Source: Crotophaga sulcirostris (Eukaryota; Chordata; Aves; Cuculiformes; Crotophagidae). From it: a stretch of 64,000 nt of DNA. Both the position numbers and the translations under genes were made by a program. The DNA lies in contig VYZB01000737.1 in NCBI GenBank assembly GCA_013397455.1, forward strand, positions 229,280 to 293,279, read 5' to 3'. Numbering within the stretch: the stretch's first letter is position 1; each line of letters starts with the position of its first letter. Below, piece after piece: positions 60,795 to 64,000 of this stretch. The notes below the pieces were generated by a model that was given only the letters and a program-made list of their open reading frames with translations, was not told the origin of the DNA and did not search any database.

Positions 60795-61073
60795 TGAGAA
60801 GACGAAGCCAGGCACTTCTCAGATGTTCACAGAAGGAACAAGTTACAGCAAGCTAGACTGCTAGATATAAGGAACAAAATCCTCCCCATGAACGTGGACA
60901 AACAGTGTAGCAGGTGCCCAGAGGCTATGAGATCTCCTACCCTGAAGAAACTCAAAACTCTCCTGGACCAGCCTTGAGCAACCTCATCTAACACTGAAGC
61001 TGGTCTTGCTTAAGCAAGATCCAGAAGACCTCTGGGGGCCCCCTTCCAACCTAGAGTATTTTATGATTTTTGA
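60795..61073 (+). mobile_element. Old CR1 LINE fragment, 3' end
   Basis: About 280 bp of diverged sense CR1: 'gaagacgaagccaggcactt', 'caggtgcccagaggctatga', 'gaccagccttgagcaacctc', 'agaagacctctgggggcccc', 'ttccaacctagagtatttta'. The terminal octamers have decayed to 'tatgatttttgat'. Subfamily and divergence differ from the young copies, so it inserted earlier. Confidence 0.9.
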
Positions 61074-64000
61074 TCAAACAAGGAGGTAGAGGGGTGTTAC
61101 AGAGGGAAACATAGCACGGCTGGTGGATTATGTGGTTTGTAATTCCACAATCCTATGGTCTATTTGGGAAAACTGAAATCCTACCAAGCCAAAGCTGTAA
61201 CATAGGAATAACCTTTAGTAAAATATATCTGACCTAATGGAAACCACAAACAGGGAAATACGTTAATAGGAAAATATATTACGTGGTAGCGAATTAAGTT
61301 TGTGCCACTGCATCTGGCTGCTTGTAGCATCACCTGCTTTATAAAGAGAACATACACATTTCCAGACAACAATGAATAAAATATACACGATTCTTTCTTA
61401 TTCCTTTTAACTTGTGAAATTGCAAACCTAAATATTTTAATTTCTTCCATAACCCTTCAGAAAGACAGAACTTTGATGTTTTTAAAGAGGAAAGATTATT
61501 TATTTTTGCTGCAGGCAAGAAATCATAATTTCTTCACTAATTCTGCCAAATGGCTCTATCACGCATTTTTTATTTTCATCAAAACAAGCCACTTTAAATT
61601 AAGGGTGTCCCATAACTACAGAGTAATCAACATTTTGAGGGTCAGAACAACTTGATGAACCTCTGTTTGACTTCTGTGCCCAAGATTCCTTCAAATGCAA
61701 ATGAACCACAAGGGGAAGGGAGTTTTATTACCTTGCCTCATGCTTGGCAGTTGCTAGGAAGAATATAGGATGCAGTTTTGGTTTGTTTTGTTCACGTAAG
61801 CAGAACAGACAACTCAACTTGGTAGCATCCACGTTTCTAAACTAAATAAGGTGAATTCAAACCCAGTGGTTAATATACTGAAGTCAGGAGCTTATCTAAG
61901 GAACAACAAAACTTGCACTTGAAGGAAGAGAGGGTGGAAGAGGAAGCAAGTGAGGAGGAAGGCTAGAGAGCAGAAAGCTTTTAGAAAGCAAAATAAATAT
62001 GCAAAAGCAGGCAGAAGAAATCCTCTGCACTGGCACAATATACAGAACACATTCTTACACCAGTATGCAAGATGCTTCAAGCCCTCCTGTACTAACGAAG
62101 TATTCATACAGATTCAGCTTTTCAGTATTTAATGTACCAGGAGAGTTTCTGGTTGAAGCTACACTGAAGCCACAAATGGAGACAAAATCCAGACCATCAT
62201 CAATCTAGAGACAATGGGCAACTGGCTGACAGCACAGCATCTCATTAATCTTCATTTGTCCTATCACATCCTGTCATTCTTATGCAAATAGTGTATTTGA
62301 GGATACATGTTTTCTGCACCCCATGATAAGGAGAAGTGAAGCTGTCAGGAGCACCAGGATGTCATCCTATACCAAAAGCCATCACTTCATTCGGCACCTT
62401 GTGTTTTACATCACAGCTAATGTGTTTGACATTCAGATTTGACCCAGCAGGAGGTAAAACTATCTGATGCCAGCAACATGCATTTTGCTCCCTCTGCTAA
62501 AACATTCACCAGGGTCTCTGGGGATCCAACAACCTCTCTTCCTTTGCTGTACCCTTGCTAATGGAGATTGAAACATTACCTAAGAGAAAAGAAGATATCT
62601 GCATGGGCAGGTAATGATAGCACTTTACCCCTCTCACCCAAGAAATAAGGCCAGTACTAAAAGGTTAGGAAAACAGGTTCCACTGAAACAGAACAAAAGA
62701 ACACACAAATCCTGATGAGTCTGTCTAAGTTTTCTTCCATGGAAATCTGTCAGACCACATGGCAAAGCTTGTCCACACATATGTCTGAACGGAACATTTA
62801 ATTTCAAGCTAATCAAATTCTACACACTGTCCTACATATTTTATGTGAGGTTTGTAGGGATGGGCGATCACTCTTGTTTTACACGGGAAAATACACACAA
62901 GCTCTGAATAGTAAGCAGCTCCATGAAGTAACTGCAAAATATTTTAGGTATGAAAAATCACTCCTGAGTGGATAAGTCACCAAAAGCATTTTTCCAATTA
63001 TTGCTCATTGATTCTACTTATAGAGTGAAGAATAAAAGGGAAGATTTTACTATTACTCTGACTCAGAATGTTTTGTCTCTGTATCACTTTCAAAGAATGT
63101 TCAGAACATCTTGTTCCAGAATATTTTCCTTCCAAGAGAAATCACTTTCTGTATCGTACACGGCTGAAAACAGTACGTGCTGGTTTTGTTTTCTTATGAA
63201 AAACAGAAACTATCCCAAAGTATTTCCAGCATCACATGAATGGGATGCAAAGTAGCTAGGTGTTACAAACAGGGGACACAATTTAAGGTTGGAATAATAT
63301 TTCAATACAATCATGACATCTAAGAGCAATTACCTTATGAGTAGACATTTGTAGCAAGTCAAAACAGGTTTACCATTAAACATAACTTTATAAAGTCTGA
63401 TTCAAAATCTACTCAATACCTGAAAGCAACATAATGGTAGTGTGTGCAGGGACAATGAAGTCTGAGGATTCAGGGGAATAACCTTACATTCGATATATTC
63501 ATGTGCTTTTTGCAAGTTACAAAAGATTAACCATCACATTTTCAGTTAAGAAGCAGCCACATAAAGGAAGATGCTGAACAGATTATTACCAATTTTGCAA
63601 GCATATAATATAAAATGGACAAAGCATCCATTCCTTAAATATTGCTTGGTTTGAAAAGCTAAAAGATGGTCACAAGAAGTATACCAGACATCTTCCCAGT
63701 CCCTGGAAGCACAGAACACAGACTGCCTTGTGCCTTTATACCATATGTAAAGTTCATGCATTAAAAATCATACATATATGTATGTATAGTCATCATACAC
63801 CTATGAAAACATGTGACTCATTTATTGTAATACATAATTGAACTGATATTTTCATATAAAATATTAAACTGATTTAACAAAACATTACCTTTTCAAAGGG
63901 ATCACTGATCACAAAGTAACCTAAAAGCCTTACTAAAAGATTTCCCCCTAAGAGAAGTTCACAATACAAATGCTTTTTGGTGTCAGTCTTCTTTCTTCCA
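61074..64000. other. Non-coding single-copy segment
   Basis: No recognised transposon or gene up to the window edge. An isolated minus-strand open stretch at about 61334-61425 ends in a usable donor (AAAGCAG|GTGATG), but its acceptor is poor. A perfect 16-bp palindrome 'catacatatatgtatg' lies at 63769-63784. Confidence 0.55.

Noticed and set aside
61334..61425. Minus-strand open stretch with donor AAAGCAG|GTGATG
   Set aside because: The acceptor ('aaaatatttag') is poor and the translation is not convincing.
1..64000. Operons, CRISPR arrays, insertion sequences, rRNA or tRNA genes, endogenous retrovirus LTR pairs
   Set aside because: I looked for these and saw no supporting pattern; the window is eukaryotic and gene-poor.

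Overview
This window looks like vertebrate, almost certainly avian, nuclear DNA. The diagnostic signal is a set of 5'-truncated CR1 (chicken repeat 1) LINE fragments, whose 3' ends carry the bird/reptile signature of 'ATTCTATGATTCTAT'-type octamer repeats instead of a poly(A) tail. The sequence is AT-rich, sparse in CpG and low in repeats (CR1 occupies only about 5%). It also holds short microsatellites and homopolymers. This fits a gene-poor, intergenic or long-intron stretch of a macrochromosome. No bacterial, organellar or viral gene organisation is present.

No protein-coding gene can be named. The longest open frames are either CR1-derived (about 5.6-6.1, 7.3-7.7, 8.5-8.8, 11.8-12.1, 16.3-16.6, 26.1-26.4, 45.9-46.2 and 57.8-58.1 kb) or unsupported frames of 60-150 codons. 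Reading for splice sites turned up several isolated open segments bounded by good acceptor and donor matches: + strand at 34008-34073, 38344-38401, 43316-43383 and a weaker one at 22922-22986; - strand at 47555-47652; and a possible - strand 3'-terminal exon cluster from about 6.5 kb down to 3.8 kb. None matches a protein I recognise. Decoy splice pairs are common at this scale, so they are hypotheses only.

Layout: 1-3.2 kb is unannotated single-copy sequence. From 3.2 to 26.4 kb there are ten CR1 pieces in both orientations, separated by single-copy DNA that includes an 86-nt imperfect hairpin (12.39-12.48 kb), homopolymers and two TAAT-rich patches (18.6 and 20.25 kb). From 26.4 to 45.9 kb there is almost no CR1; this stretch contains a purine-skewed segment (28.5-29.1 kb), a small CpG cluster (39.1-39.4 kb) and most of the + strand exon candidates. 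From 45.9 to 64 kb there are four more CR1 fragments, one of them an old internal reverse-transcriptase-end piece at 54.3-54.7 kb. This last part also has a (CA)n microsatellite at 50.7 kb, a pair of CA/TG hairpins at 53.1-53.2 kb and a TAAT/homeodomain-like patch at 56.9-57.1 kb.

I did not find a convincing new biological system. The best leads are the hairpin at 12.4 kb, the exon candidates and the conserved-noncoding-element candidates. All depend on alignment or transcript data that I cannot run.
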